Shown: positions 16,631 through 26,024, counted from the stretch's first letter. The stretch: DNA of 49,015 nt from Syntrophus sp. PtaU1.Bin005 (GCA_002067745.1 MVRU01000014.1:1-49015), one strand, 5' to 3'. Notes: generated by a model not told the origin, from the letters alone. A program made the numbers and translations.

Positions 16631-17782
16631 TTATCCCCGGGGTCTCTGCAGAAGCGACAAGGCCATATCGGCCGCCCGCCGGGCCGCACCCGGCCGGCCG
16701 AGTTTTTCCCGGAGCTGCGAAAGCTCCTCCTTGATGATTCTTCTCCGGTCGGCATCGCCGAGGATCGCCAGGACTTCCGCTGCGATGCGCTCCGGGTTGG
16801 CCTGGTGCTGGATCAGCTCCGGGGCCACGGTCTTTCCGGCCACAATATTCACCAGGCCGATATGATCCACAGAAATGAGCATCCGTCCAATCAGATAGGA
16901 AAGGGCTGAAACTTTGTAGATAACGACCAGGGGAGTCCCCAGAAGCGCTGTTTCCAGGGTGGCCGTTCCGGACACCACCACAGCTGCATCAGCCGCGGCC
17001 ACCGCGTCATACGTGGCACCTCGAACCAGGCGAATCTCAGGCACATCCACCCCCTGCATCCGGCTCTCCATCCAGGCCGGGTCCAGCGTGTCGGCCAGGG
17101 GGAGGAGAAACTGCACGGGCTGGATCTTCCCGGCGATGAGCCGCACCGCCTTCAGCATGCCCGGAAGCAGCCGGGTGACCTCCCCCTTCCGGCTTCCCGG
17201 CAAGAGCGCTACCGTCGTTACGTTGTCCCGCAGTCCCAGCCGGCGAAGGGTTTCGCTGCGCGAAGAGCTTACCTGGACGGCATCGAGAAGGGGGTGGCCG
17301 ACAAAGGAGGCATCAACACCCGACTTCCGGTAGAGCGGCTCCTCGAAGGGAAGGATGACCGCCATGCGGTCCACAACGCGGCCGAGGGTCTTGATCCTTC
17401 CTCTCCGCCAGGCCCAGATCTGGGGAGAAATGTAATAAAAAACGGGAATACCGTTTTTCTTTGCAGATCGTGCAAGGGGAAGATTGAAGTCGGGATAATC
17501 GATGAGAATGACGAGATCGGGTTTTTGGAACCGCATCGACTTTTTCAGGCGGCTCATGACAGACAGAATGACCCGCAGCTTGGACAGCACTTCCGTCAAC
17601 CCCACAACGGCCATGTTCCCCGCATCGGCCCACAAGTCCACGCCGGCCTCCCTCATACGGCCGCCTCCGACGCCGTAAAAGGAAAGCCCCGGGTTCTTCC
17701 GCATCATCGCGCGGACCAGGGAAGCCCCGTGAAGGTCTCCGGATGCCTCTCCCGCCACAATAAGGATGCGCTTTGAACTCAA
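16631..17782 (-). CDS. lpxB: Lipid-A-disaccharide synthase (LpxB)
   Basis: A 383-residue GT19 glycosyltransferase condensing UDP-diacylglucosamine with lipid X. Signature blocks: GEASGDLHGA (11-20), YGVGG-x-R-M-x-x-x-G, IDYPDFN (94-100), the UDP-site SPQIWAWR (119-126), FVGHPLLD (160-167) and LLPGSRKGEV. The family works at the inner membrane surface. It follows the Gfo/Idh gene by 16 bases and precedes msbA. The standard length and full motif set leave little doubt. Confidence 0.96.
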   Translation of the reverse strand: MSSKRILIVAGEASGDLHGASLVRAMMRKNPGLSFYGVGGGRMREAGVDLWADAGNMAVVGLTEVLSKLRVILSVMSRLKKSMRFQKPDLVILIDYPDFNLPLARSAKKNGIPVFYYISPQIWAWRRGRIKTLGRVVDRMAVILPFEEPLYRKSGVDASFVGHPLLDAVQVSSSRSETLRRLGLRDNVTTVALLPGSRKGEVTRLLPGMLKAVRLIAGKIQPVQFLLPLADTLDPAWMESRMQGVDVPEIRLVRGATYDAVAAADAAVVVSGTATLETALLGTPLVVIYKVSALSYLIGRMLISVDHIGLVNIVAGKTVAPELIQHQANPERIAAEVLAILGDADRRRIIKEELSQLREKLGRPGAARRAADMALSLLQRPRG

Positions 17783-17798
17783 GGGAAGGATTCGCTCT

Positions 17799-18746
17799 TC
17801 ATCTCAGGCTTCTGCGGGCCGATTCAATTCTGTCGACAATGTTCAAAGCCACTTCAAGAGACTGGCGGCCCTCCTCCCCCGTCACGGGAGGCGGCATGCC
17901 GGTTTTGACGGCCCGGACAAAGGCCTGGATTTCTTCTTCAAGGGGGTCATGCTTCGGGATATTCAACGGATTCGCAACAATTTCGACTTTACCATCGGGA
18001 GACCGCCTCGTTCTAAGAGAGGACACCTCACGCTTGGCGCAGTCGGCGGAATGGTAACCATTCGTTTCAAAGAACCGGATCTTCTGCATGGTCTTGGCCG
18101 TCACCCTGCTGGCCGTCAGGTTCGCCACACATCCGTCGGCAAAGGTCACACGGGCATTGGCAATGTCGATCTTCTCGGATAGAACGGAAACGCCGACGGC
18201 AGCGACATCCGTCACCGACGACTGGACAAAATGGAGGATCAGATCCAGATCGTGAACCATGAGGTCGAGAACCACGTCCACATCGGTTCCCCGTTCGAAG
18301 AAAGGGTGAAGCCGGTGGGCCTCAATAAAGACCGGCTTTTTCATCACTCCTTCCAGCGCAACAATGGCCGGGTTGAACCGTTCCACAAAACCGATCTGAA
18401 AGGCCAGGCGTTGCTTCTCGGCCAGGGCAACCAGTTCATCGGCCTGCGCCAGGGTTTCCGTAATCGGCTTTTCCAGAAGCACATGAACCCCGGCTTCAAG
18501 AAAATCGTGCGCTACCGCGTAATGCGCTCCCGTCGGCACGGCAATGCTCACCGCGTCCACCCGCCCCAGGAGCCGGCGATGATCGCTCAGCGCCTCGCAC
18601 CCAAACTGGTCCGCCGCCTTCCGGGCGCGTTCCGTCTGGCTGTCTGACGCACCGACGATTTCGACGTCTTCGATTCTGGCGTATTTCTGTAAATGGTAAT
18701 TGCCCAGATGCCCGATTCCGACAACTCCCACCCGTATTCTGCTCAT
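17799..18746 (-). CDS. Gfo/Idh/MocA-family NAD(P)-dependent oxidoreductase within the lipid A operon (GnnA-like candidate)
   Basis: A 315-residue sugar dehydrogenase-type protein. The Rossmann motif GIGHLG (10-15) binds the dinucleotide and EKP (92-94) carries the family catalytic Lys; a second alpha/beta domain follows from ~125. Start at 18746 (MSRIRVGVVG) is chosen over the frame-open 18809 because the extra residues are Ser/Arg-rich and unconserved in look. It sits between lpxA and lpxB. In Acidithiobacillus, GnnA, a UDP-GlcNAc 3-dehydrogenase of this family, is encoded between lpxA and lpxB together with the aminotransferase GnnB and supports amide-linked lipid A. Here no gnnB is adjacent, so a GnnA role is possible but unproven. 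Confidence 0.85.
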   Translation of the reverse strand: MSRIRVGVVGIGHLGNYHLQKYARIEDVEIVGASDSQTERARKAADQFGCEALSDHRRLLGRVDAVSIAVPTGAHYAVAHDFLEAGVHVLLEKPITETLAQADELVALAEKQRLAFQIGFVERFNPAIVALEGVMKKPVFIEAHRLHPFFERGTDVDVVLDLMVHDLDLILHFVQSSVTDVAAVGVSVLSEKIDIANARVTFADGCVANLTASRVTAKTMQKIRFFETNGYHSADCAKREVSSLRTRRSPDGKVEIVANPLNIPKHDPLEEEIQAFVRAVKTGMPPPVTGEEGRQSLEVALNIVDRIESARRSLR

Positions 18747-18768
18747 CCCTCTTTTCCCTGTCTCTGCG

Positions 18769-19542
18769 CTAGTGGCAGACGCCCCGTTCCGACGTCTGGA
18801 TGAACTCAATGAAATTGCGCACCTCCGGTGTATCCGTTACGGTTGTCCTCACCCGTTCCAGAGCGGCCTCAAGCCGCAGAGGTGAACGGAAGATGATCCG
18901 ATAGGCTTCCTTCAGAGCCGCAATGGTCTCCTTGCTGAACCCCCGTCGCTCCAGTCCGATGAGATTGAGTCCATAGAGTTTTGCGTGATTGCCCGCCGCC
19001 GTCACATAGGGCGGGATATCCTGAGTCACCGCAGATGCCCCTCCGATGATGCAGTGCGCCCCTATCCTCGTGAACTGGTGAATGCCGACCATGCCGCTGA
19101 TGATGGCGTAGTCGTCGACATGAATATGCCCGGCCAGATGGGATGCATTGGAAATGATGATATTGTTCCCCAGTTTGCAGTTATGGGCAACATGACAATA
19201 GGCCATGATGAGGTTGTGATCTCCGATCAGGGTAACGCCGATATCCGCCGACGTGGCCCGGTTCACGGTCACATATTCACGGAACACATTATGGTTTCCG
19301 ATGACAACCCGCGTCTTTTCCCCTTCGTACTTCAAATCCTGAGGATCGCCGCCCAGAGAGCAGAAGGATGAAATCCTGCAGTCCTCACCGATATCCGTAT
19401 CCCGTTCAATAACGACGTGCGATCCGAGAATCGTATTTTTCCCGATGGTCACACCGGGACCGATTACGCTGTACGCTCCGACTTCAACACCCTCCGCCAG
19501 GCTGGCCTCGGGTGACACGACTGCTGTGGAATGAATCCTCAT
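18769..19542 (-). CDS. lpxA: UDP-N-acetylglucosamine acyltransferase (LpxA)
   Basis: A 257-residue left-handed beta-helix acyltransferase, first step of lipid A synthesis. Hexapeptide repeats run through the first ~185 residues. GGDPQDLKY (64-72) and the catalytic His120 in HVAHNC are present, and the C-terminal helical domain begins around [20 protein letters not shown]. The length matches the family. ATG 19542 starts [13 protein letters not shown]. It follows lpxD by only 38 bases, leaving no room for fabZ, which many genomes carry between the two. Whether it accepts GlcNAc or the 3-amino analogue cannot be read from the sequence by eye. Confidence 0.96.
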   Translation of the reverse strand: MRIHSTAVVSPEASLAEGVEVGAYSVIGPGVTIGKNTILGSHVVIERDTDIGEDCRISSFCSLGGDPQDLKYEGEKTRVVIGNHNVFREYVTVNRATSADIGVTLIGDHNLIMAYCHVAHNCKLGNNIIISNASHLAGHIHVDDYAIISGMVGIHQFTRIGAHCIIGGASAVTQDIPPYVTAAGNHAKLYGLNLIGLERRGFSKETIAALKEAYRIIFRSPLRLEAALERVRTTVTDTPEVRNFIEFIQTSERGVCH

Positions 19543-19580
19543 GGTTGATTTGTTTCCTCTTTTGCCTTAGCTCATGAACG

Positions 19581-20642
19581 TTACTTCTTTTTTTCCAGAT
19601 GCTCACTGAACTGCCCTTCCAGCGCCTCCAAGCGCTTTAATGCATGGTTCAGTGTCGTGCGCATCTCCGGCAACCGTGGCACACAGGACATTGCTCTCAG
19701 CCAGGTCCGGTGGGGCATGCACGGCGAACCGGAAACGATGGAACGGGCCTTCACATCTTCATGAACTCCGCTCTGGGCACCGACCATGGCGAAATCACCG
19801 ATATCCAGATGGCCCACGAGCCCCGCCTGTCCGCCGAGAATCACGCTTTGACCCAGGTGGGTGCTGCCGGAAATGCCGACCTGGGAAACGATGATCGATT
19901 TTTCTCCGATCACCACGTTGTGGGCAATCTGAACGAGATTGTCGATTTTAACGCCCCTCTGAATCCAGGTCCGGCCGAGGGTTGCCCGATCGATGGTCGT
20001 ATTGGAACCGATCTCCACATCGTCATCGATCTGGACAATGCCGATCTGGGGGATTTTCAGATTGTCGCGCCCCGGATTGGCAAAGCCGAAGCCGTCACTC
20101 CCTACCACCGCACCAGCATGGAGAATGACCCGCCTGCCAATGAGGCATCGCCGGTAAACGCACACATTGGGGTAGAGAACGGAATCTTCACCGATGACGG
20201 CCTCGCGGCCGATAAATACGCCGGGATAGAGAACAGCCCCCGCTTCGATCCTGGCCCCCCGGCCGACGTAGACCCCGGGGTATACCGTGGCCGACGGAGC
20301 AATCTCAGCGCCCTCCTCAATCATCGCCCGGCCGCTGACGGCGGGAATTTCCTTCTCCTCCGGGTAAAACAAAGCCAGCAGCCTGCCGAGGGCTGCGTAA
20401 GGGTCGTCAACTTGAACCAGGTTTCTGCCGGGGCTTTCCGTGTCTCTGGAAACGAGGACCGCTGAGGCCTTTGTGGTCAGCAGCTTCTGTTCGTACTGCG
20501 CATTGGCGACAAAGGTGATATCTCCCGGACCGGCTTCGTCAATTCCCCGAACCGAGCGAATGAGAGCTTGATCATCCCCGACAACCGTTCCCCCCAGAAA
20601 AGAGGCGATTTCATTGAGCGTCTTTTTCACTTCCCCGTTCAT
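19581..20642 (-). CDS. lpxD: UDP-3-O-acylglucosamine N-acyltransferase (LpxD)
   Basis: A 353-residue trimeric acyltransferase adding the N-linked acyl chain in lipid A synthesis. An N-terminal uridine-binding domain (1-100, with RGIDEAGPGDITFVAN) is followed by hexapeptide repeats and a C-terminal helix. GSDGFGF (181-187) and the catalytic His241 in QIAHNV are intact, as is the NTTIDRATLG block. The C-terminus ends in a Lys-rich tail. It lies 60 bases after skp and 38 before lpxA on the same strand, matching the common bamA-skp-lpxD order. Confidence 0.96.
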   Translation of the reverse strand: MNGEVKKTLNEIASFLGGTVVGDDQALIRSVRGIDEAGPGDITFVANAQYEQKLLTTKASAVLVSRDTESPGRNLVQVDDPYAALGRLLALFYPEEKEIPAVSGRAMIEEGAEIAPSATVYPGVYVGRGARIEAGAVLYPGVFIGREAVIGEDSVLYPNVCVYRRCLIGRRVILHAGAVVGSDGFGFANPGRDNLKIPQIGIVQIDDDVEIGSNTTIDRATLGRTWIQRGVKIDNLVQIAHNVVIGEKSIIVSQVGISGSTHLGQSVILGGQAGLVGHLDIGDFAMVGAQSGVHEDVKARSIVSGSPCMPHRTWLRAMSCVPRLPEMRTTLNHALKRLEALEGQFSEHLEKKK

Positions 20643-20702
20643 ATTCCTTTCTGGAACGGATTACTTTTCCATTCGTTCTTTCCGATCCTTCATCACCAGC
20701 CG

Positions 20703-21239
20703 TTACTTTTTCGGCTTGTAGGTCCGATCGAATTCTTCGATAACGCGCTTGGTCAAATCATTTTCCCTGGAGAAAAAGGGCACGGGAACCGATCCGACAT
20801 CCAGGATGACCGTAAACTTCTCCTTCGTCCCGATGTCACTGATGACCTTCATGATCTCCGGCAGCAGAGTCTTGGAAAGCTCCTGGTCCCGTTTCTGCAT
20901 TTCTTCATTGGCATCCTTGACCATCTGCTGATAATCGCGAAGCTTCTTCTGGTAGGCGTTTTCCTTTTCTCTCAGGGCCGCCTCCTTCAGGACGGAACGC
21001 TGCTTATCCAGATCTTCCTTGAGTTTTCTAAGTTCCGCCTCCTTGGCCGAAATCTGCGCCCTGTTTTTTTCAAAGGTCTTTTTTAATTCCTCAGAGGCCT
21101 TTTTCCCCTCCACGGAATTCAGCATAACCTCCCGAACGTCCACAAATCCGATTTTTTCAGCGGCCAGGGCCGCGGGTAGCGAACACAGAAAAACAAAACC
21201 AAAGACCAACAGCGAAATCCTCATAAGTTTATCTTTCAT
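20703..21239 (-). CDS. skp: Periplasmic OmpH/Skp-family chaperone
   Basis: A 178-residue exported protein. The signal peptide MKDKLMRISLLVFGFVF...ALAA is followed by the family start EKIGFVDVREVMLNS, then a long charged coiled coil (~45-130, rich in Lys, Glu, Gln) that forms the tentacles of the Skp trimer, and a closing beta segment (FTVILDVGSVPVPF). It should hold unfolded outer membrane proteins on their way to BamA, encoded just upstream. ATG 21239 is chosen for the AAGGAGAG ribosome site; the frame stays open upstream to 21281, but that would bury the signal peptide. Confidence 0.92.
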   Translation of the reverse strand: MKDKLMRISLLVFGFVFLCSLPAALAAEKIGFVDVREVMLNSVEGKKASEELKKTFEKNRAQISAKEAELRKLKEDLDKQRSVLKEAALREKENAYQKKLRDYQQMVKDANEEMQKRDQELSKTLLPEIMKVISDIGTKEKFTVILDVGSVPVPFFSRENDLTKRVIEEFDRTYKPKK

Positions 21240-21284
21240 GAAAAAACTCTCCTTAACTGTGAAATAAACGGATCTGACCATCCC

Positions 21285-23942
21285 TTACATGAACATGCCG
21301 ATGGTGAATTCCCAGCGGCTCGCCGGTTCGTCCTCCTCGCGGTCAAGCACATAGCCCCATTCCAGGCGGAGCGGTCCAATGGGGGAATACCAGCGGATGC
21401 CGACGCCCGCCGTCTGGCGCAGATCGCCAAGATCGTAACCGCTTTCCCAGGCATTTCCGGCATCAAAAAAGATGACCCCCTTCATCCCCGCATTCTTGAT
21501 CAGCGGAAAGACAAAATCCACGTTGACGTTGAACATCGTCTTGCCGCCGATCACGTCGTCCTCCTCGTCCTTGGGCCCCACATCACGCAATCCGCGGAGC
21601 GAGTTGATTCCCCCAAGGTAAAACCGCTCATAAATGGGAAGCCTTTCGCCGCTGTGGGCCGAGATGTACCCCGCCCGGGCCCTGGTTCCCAGCACGGTTT
21701 CCAGCGGGAGAGGGAAGAACCAGGTGGAACTTAACGTGTATTTCGTGAACCCCACGGTTCCCCCCAGGGGACCGCCGGTATATTCCACCGCAATCGTGTT
21801 TTTCGATCCCTTCGATGGAAACATGTTGTCATCCGTCGTGTCCCGACCCAGCGACAAGGTCACTCCGCTCGTCGTGTTCTCGCCTTCCTGGTCCTTGACA
21901 TAGTTCGAAGCGTCCCCATCGACGTTCGTGACGTCATCCAGCGAATACCGGTAAGCGATGTAGCCGTTGATCTGATATTGCGGCCAGAGGGGATATCCCA
22001 GCGTGACACCCCCGCCCTTTGAATCCAGATCGTAGGAGTTGTATTCCCTCTCCAGGTTCCAAAGATCAAACTTGCTCCACAGGGGCATATCCATCAGGTA
22101 AGGCTCTATAAAGGACAGCTGATACAGGGTGGTTTTCGAACCCAGATTTGCCTTGAGGCTCAGGATCTGCCCTCTGCCGAAGAGGTTCTGCTGGGATATC
22201 TGCGCCGTCAGCATGGCGCGGTCCTGGGCGCTGTAACCGGCTCCCAGGCTGAGAAGGCCGGTCTGCTTTTCCTTGACCCGGATATTGACATCCGTTTTGC
22301 TTTCATCCGGACCTTTCTCCGTCTGAAAGTCGATTTCTTCAAAATAGCGCAGCCGGTTGAGGTTTGCGTAGCTCTTCTTCAGATTCGAGCTGTTGTAGAG
22401 CTCTCCCTCCTTGATGGCCAACTCGCGTCGGATGACCTTGTCCCTCGTCTTGGTGTTTCCGGTTATTTCAATGCGGTTGAAGTAGACATGCTGCCCTTTC
22501 GTAATATCGAACATGACATCCACGGACTGGGTTTTTTCCTGAGGGACCGTCCGGGGGCTGACATCGGCATAGGCATAACCCTCATCATTGCATGCCTGGG
22601 TCAGATAATCGATGTCCTTCATGATCGCTTCGCGGTCGAAATGCTCCTTTTTGGCGATTTTCAGCTTAGACAGCAGGTCCTTCCGGGAAACGGACAGTTC
22701 GTCGCCTGTGATCTCAACCGTTCCGACGCGATACCTCTCTCCTTCCGTAATGGGAATCTTGACATAGATGCCCTTCCGGTCATAGGAAATTTCCGGTTCT
22801 CCGACCTTCGCGTTCATGAACCCATTGTTCAGATAAAAAACATTGAGTTTGGCAACATCCTGCGTGAGCTGTTCCCTTTTGAGTATCCCGGAATCGGTAA
22901 AGAAAGAAAGGATGCCCTTTTCCGTGGTGCTGAGCATGTTGCGGAGTTCTTTTTCCGTGTAGGTCTTATTTCCCTCAAAGCTGATCTTTTCGATAAACAG
23001 CCTGTCATGCTCCTTGATCCTGTAAACGACACGCATGTCCTTGGGTCCGGAAGATTCAATCCGATCCAGGACCTCGGCATTGTAGTACCCTTTGCTGTCG
23101 TAGAGCTCCTTGATCTTCTGGACATCGGCCTTTACCTTCTCCGCATTGAGAATCTGTTTGGGCTTCGCGCTTATGACCGCTTCAATGTCACTTCGGCTGA
23201 GCGCCTTGTTGCCCTCGATCTGAACCTCCGCGATCATGGCCTTTTCCTGAACGCTGAAGACCAGAATCCGGCCTTCGGAGGTGCTTTTCGTCTCCGCCGA
23301 CACATCATTAAAATATCCCATCTTGTAGATGGCCTTGATGTCTGCTGAAACATCCTCCTCGGAAAAAAGGCTGCCCTGCCGGCTCTTCAGCACCTGTTCG
23401 ATGGCGCTGGACCCGATCTTCCGGTTGCCCTGTATCTCGACCCTTGCGATGCGCAATTCCGGTGCGATCTTGAGAAGAACGGTCGATTTGAGCTCCGCCG
23501 CAAGCTTGTCGATTGCGCTCCGTTTCCCCTGGACAAACAGGGGCGGCAGGGCCGTTGACCGGCGGATGTCCAGAACCCGGATATCCGCACTGAGGCTTTC
23601 CCCGAATTCAGAAAGGCTTCCCAGAACGACATAAGCGGCGCCCGTCATGCTCCCGATCTTGAAGCCCAGGGCTTCGGTGACCGCCTGACCGGCCAGGGCG
23701 TCCGCAAAAGATTTTTCCTCAACCAGCTGGACATTTTTGGATTTACGGAATTCGCTGGACAGCTGCCGGGACATCGCCTCCTGCAATGAGGCCTTCTCCG
23801 CGGAGGTAAAAATATCGAAGGGCAGGACGGCAATGCGCGCCGCCTCTCCGGCGATGGAAATTCCTGCTCCCAGCAGAAAGGCTGCAAGCCCGATCACAAA
23901 GATTCCGCATATCACTAGAGATAGTTTCTTATGCACAGGCAT
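21285..23942 (-). CDS. bamA: Outer membrane protein assembly factor BamA with an extra N-terminal TolB-N/CsgG-like domain
   Basis: An 885-residue protein that folds and inserts outer membrane beta-barrels. A signal peptide (MPVHKKLSLVICGIFVIGL...) is followed by a domain at ~36-160 absent from E. coli BamA. It starts ARIAVLPFDIF and includes AYVVLGSLSEFGESLSADIRV, the pattern of TolB-N/CsgG-like lipoprotein domains. Five POTRA domains run from ~163 to ~560, each opening with a [V/I]-x-[I/F]-x-G-N-type strand, and the 16-stranded barrel fills the rest, with SLRGLRDVG at the L6 loop (VRGF equivalent). The last strand reads WEFTIGMFM, a slightly unusual final Met. Start 23942 has GGGGA six bases upstream and overlaps the end of lolD by 14 bases; 23966 is the longer alternative. 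Confidence 0.94.
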   Translation of the reverse strand: MPVHKKLSLVICGIFVIGLAAFLLGAGISIAGEAARIAVLPFDIFTSAEKASLQEAMSRQLSSEFRKSKNVQLVEEKSFADALAGQAVTEALGFKIGSMTGAAYVVLGSLSEFGESLSADIRVLDIRRSTALPPLFVQGKRSAIDKLAAELKSTVLLKIAPELRIARVEIQGNRKIGSSAIEQVLKSRQGSLFSEEDVSADIKAIYKMGYFNDVSAETKSTSEGRILVFSVQEKAMIAEVQIEGNKALSRSDIEAVISAKPKQILNAEKVKADVQKIKELYDSKGYYNAEVLDRIESSGPKDMRVVYRIKEHDRLFIEKISFEGNKTYTEKELRNMLSTTEKGILSFFTDSGILKREQLTQDVAKLNVFYLNNGFMNAKVGEPEISYDRKGIYVKIPITEGERYRVGTVEITGDELSVSRKDLLSKLKIAKKEHFDREAIMKDIDYLTQACNDEGYAYADVSPRTVPQEKTQSVDVMFDITKGQHVYFNRIEITGNTKTRDKVIRRELAIKEGELYNSSNLKKSYANLNRLRYFEEIDFQTEKGPDESKTDVNIRVKEKQTGLLSLGAGYSAQDRAMLTAQISQQNLFGRGQILSLKANLGSKTTLYQLSFIEPYLMDMPLWSKFDLWNLEREYNSYDLDSKGGGVTLGYPLWPQYQINGYIAYRYSLDDVTNVDGDASNYVKDQEGENTTSGVTLSLGRDTTDDNMFPSKGSKNTIAVEYTGGPLGGTVGFTKYTLSSTWFFPLPLETVLGTRARAGYISAHSGERLPIYERFYLGGINSLRGLRDVGPKDEEDDVIGGKTMFNVNVDFVFPLIKNAGMKGVIFFDAGNAWESGYDLGDLRQTAGVGIRWYSPIGPLRLEWGYVLDREEDEPASRWEFTIGMFM

Positions 23943-24609
23943 ATATTTCCCCATCCCGCAAGCCAATGCTTCGCGACATTCTGCCGGCCAAGGACTGGTT
24001 GTGGGTTACCACAATCAGGGTAATCCCCTTTTGCCGGTTCAGTTCCAGAAGAATATCTTCAATTTTTCGGCCGGTTTCCGTATCGAGATTCCCCGTGGGT
24101 TCATCAGCAAGAAGAATTTCCGGCTCCATGATCAGCGCCCGGGCAACGGCAACCCTCTGCTGCTCGCCACCGGAAAGTTCCGAAGGTTTGTGCGTCATCC
24201 TATCACCAAGGCCTACATCATGCAATATCGTTTCAGCCTTCGCAAGGGCGTCGCGCCGTGACATCCCGTGGATCAGGGCCGGCATCATCGTATTTTCAAG
24301 GCTGTTGAACTCGGGCAACAGGTTGTGAAATTGAAAGACGAAACCGATCGTCCGGTTTCTGAAGGACGCCAGCTTTTTTTCCTGCCAGTCAAAAACATTC
24401 AGCCCGTTAAACAGCACCGTTCCGGAGGTCGGCCTGTCCAGCGTCCCCAGGATATGGACGAATGTCGTCTTGCCTGCGCCGGAAACGCCGAGAATCGCCA
24501 GAGAATCCCCGTCGTCAATACTCAGATTGATTCCGCGAAGCACCTCGATCCGGCTGCCGTCTTTAACAAAAGTCTTCTTGAGATCATGAACCTGGATCAC
24601 AACGCCCAT
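23929..24609 (-). CDS. lolD: Lipoprotein-releasing system ATP-binding protein (LolD)
   Basis: A 226-residue ABC ATPase of the MacB/LolD type which drives release of outer-membrane lipoproteins from the inner membrane. Walker A GVSGAGKT (41-48), the Q-loop in IGFVFQFHNLLPEF with the LolD-typical FQFHxLLPEF phrase, signature LSGGE (145-149), Walker B ILLADE (165-170) and NLD are all present. ATG 24609 is given as start; a TTG at 24633 with GAGGGG nearby would add eight residues. It lies 77 bases after the partner permease gene and overlaps the start of bamA, so translation is probably coupled. Confidence 0.94.
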   Translation of the reverse strand: MGVVIQVHDLKKTFVKDGSRIEVLRGINLSIDDGDSLAILGVSGAGKTTFVHILGTLDRPTSGTVLFNGLNVFDWQEKKLASFRNRTIGFVFQFHNLLPEFNSLENTMMPALIHGMSRRDALAKAETILHDVGLGDRMTHKPSELSGGEQQRVAVARALIMEPEILLADEPTGNLDTETGRKIEDILLELNRQKGITLIVVTHNQSLAGRMSRSIGLRDGEIYACA

Positions 24610-24686
24610 CCCCGGAATCGTTTTCCGCCGCAACCCCTCGCCCTTCCGTCGTCTGCCCTCATGACCGGCATCCCCCCTGGTCGCCC

Positions 24687-25961
24687 CTATTCATTTCGCA
24701 GGGCCTCCGCCGGATCCAGCCGTGCCGCCCGGTAGGATGGATAGAGCGTGGAAAGAAACGAGATGATGAGCGATCCAATCACAATGACGGCGACATCCGT
24801 ATAATCCACCCGGGAAGGCAGCTGGTTGAGATAGTAGACATCTCCCGGCAGAATCTTGAATCCGAAGAGCCGTTCGATAAAAGCGGACAACCCGGAGAGG
24901 TTGTGGGCCAGAGCCAACCCCCCCAGCATTCCCAGAGTCGTTCCAATCGTTCCGATCGTCACCCCCTGAAACACGAAGATTTTCATGATGCTTCGTGACG
25001 TGGCGCCCATGGATTTCAGGATTGCGATGTCCTTGTTCTTTTCCATGACCACCATGATCAGGGTGCTGATGATGTTGAAGGCGGCCACCAGCACGATCAG
25101 GCTGAGGATAATGAACATGACCCGCTTTTCAAGCTTGAGGGCCGAGAATAGATTCTTGTTCATTTCCATCCAGTGCCTGGCCCAGTAGGGGAAGCCCAGC
25201 TTTTTCTCGATGGTTCGGGCAATGACGTCGGCGCGATAGATGTCATCCACTTTGATCTCGATCCCCGAAACCGTATCCCCCAGGTTCAGAAATTCCTGGC
25301 AATCCGCCAGGGACACATAGGCCAGGGTGGAATCATATTCGTAAAAGCCCGAATCGAAAATGCCGACGACCACGAATTTCTTCATCCGCGGGACAAATCC
25401 CATCGGCGTGGAGACCCCCATGGGGGTGATGATATACACAGGGTCATGGAGGATCAGGCCAAGATTTTTAGCAAGCTCCTTGCCGATTACAATGCCGGGC
25501 GGAGCTTCCGCCTCCCCCGCGGCACGGTCGCGCGATTCCGTCCCCGCAAGGGCCTGGATGCTTCCCGCCTTCATACGCCCGAGATCAAGGACTCCGAAGG
25601 CGTCTTTCAAAGAAAGTCCCCTCAGAACCGCACCGCTGACGCTGCCTTCACTCTTGAGCATGGCCTGGCTGTAGATAAAGGGGGTGGAGGCCACAACCCC
25701 AGGCATCTCTTTCACCTCGCCCATGACCTGACGGTAGTTTTTCATCGTCCCCTGATATTCCATCAGAACGATGTGCGAATTAATCCCCAGGATCTTGTTG
25801 CGCAGATCCGTTTCAAACCCGTTCATCACGGCCAGCACGATAATCAGCGCCGCCACACCCAGAAAGATTCCCGCTATGGAAATAAACGTGATGATGGAAA
25901 CGAAAACCTGTTTCCTTTTTGCGCGTAGATAGCGCAGATTGATGAAAAATTCATAGGACAT
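24687..25961 (-). CDS. lolC: Lipoprotein-releasing system permease, LolC/LolE family
   Basis: A 424-residue inner membrane protein with the FtsX/MacB topology: one N-terminal membrane helix (~20-45), a large periplasmic domain (~45-270) and three C-terminal helices. The opening FFINLRYLRAKRKQVFVSIIT and the ending YPSYRAARLDPAEALR are typical of LolC/LolE. Just one permease gene is present, so it may act as a homodimer, as proposed for many non-gamma proteobacteria with a single LolC/E (sometimes called LolF). Start 25961 (MSYEFFINL) is preferred to the six-residue longer form at 25979. Confidence 0.92.
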   Translation of the reverse strand: MSYEFFINLRYLRAKRKQVFVSIITFISIAGIFLGVAALIIVLAVMNGFETDLRNKILGINSHIVLMEYQGTMKNYRQVMGEVKEMPGVVASTPFIYSQAMLKSEGSVSGAVLRGLSLKDAFGVLDLGRMKAGSIQALAGTESRDRAAGEAEAPPGIVIGKELAKNLGLILHDPVYIITPMGVSTPMGFVPRMKKFVVVGIFDSGFYEYDSTLAYVSLADCQEFLNLGDTVSGIEIKVDDIYRADVIARTIEKKLGFPYWARHWMEMNKNLFSALKLEKRVMFIILSLIVLVAAFNIISTLIMVVMEKNKDIAILKSMGATSRSIMKIFVFQGVTIGTIGTTLGMLGGLALAHNLSGLSAFIERLFGFKILPGDVYYLNQLPSRVDYTDVAVIVIGSLIISFLSTLYPSYRAARLDPAEALRNE

Positions 25962-26024
25962 TTTGTATAATAACCGCACCGGGTTGAAAAGAGATCTGCC
26001 GTTCAGGAAACGAAAGGCCGGATC

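Noticed and set aside
14741-16909. 722-codon plus-strand frame opposite msbA and lpxB
   Set aside because: It is antisense to two certain genes; composition (many Gly, Asp, His, Gln) is that of a mirror frame.
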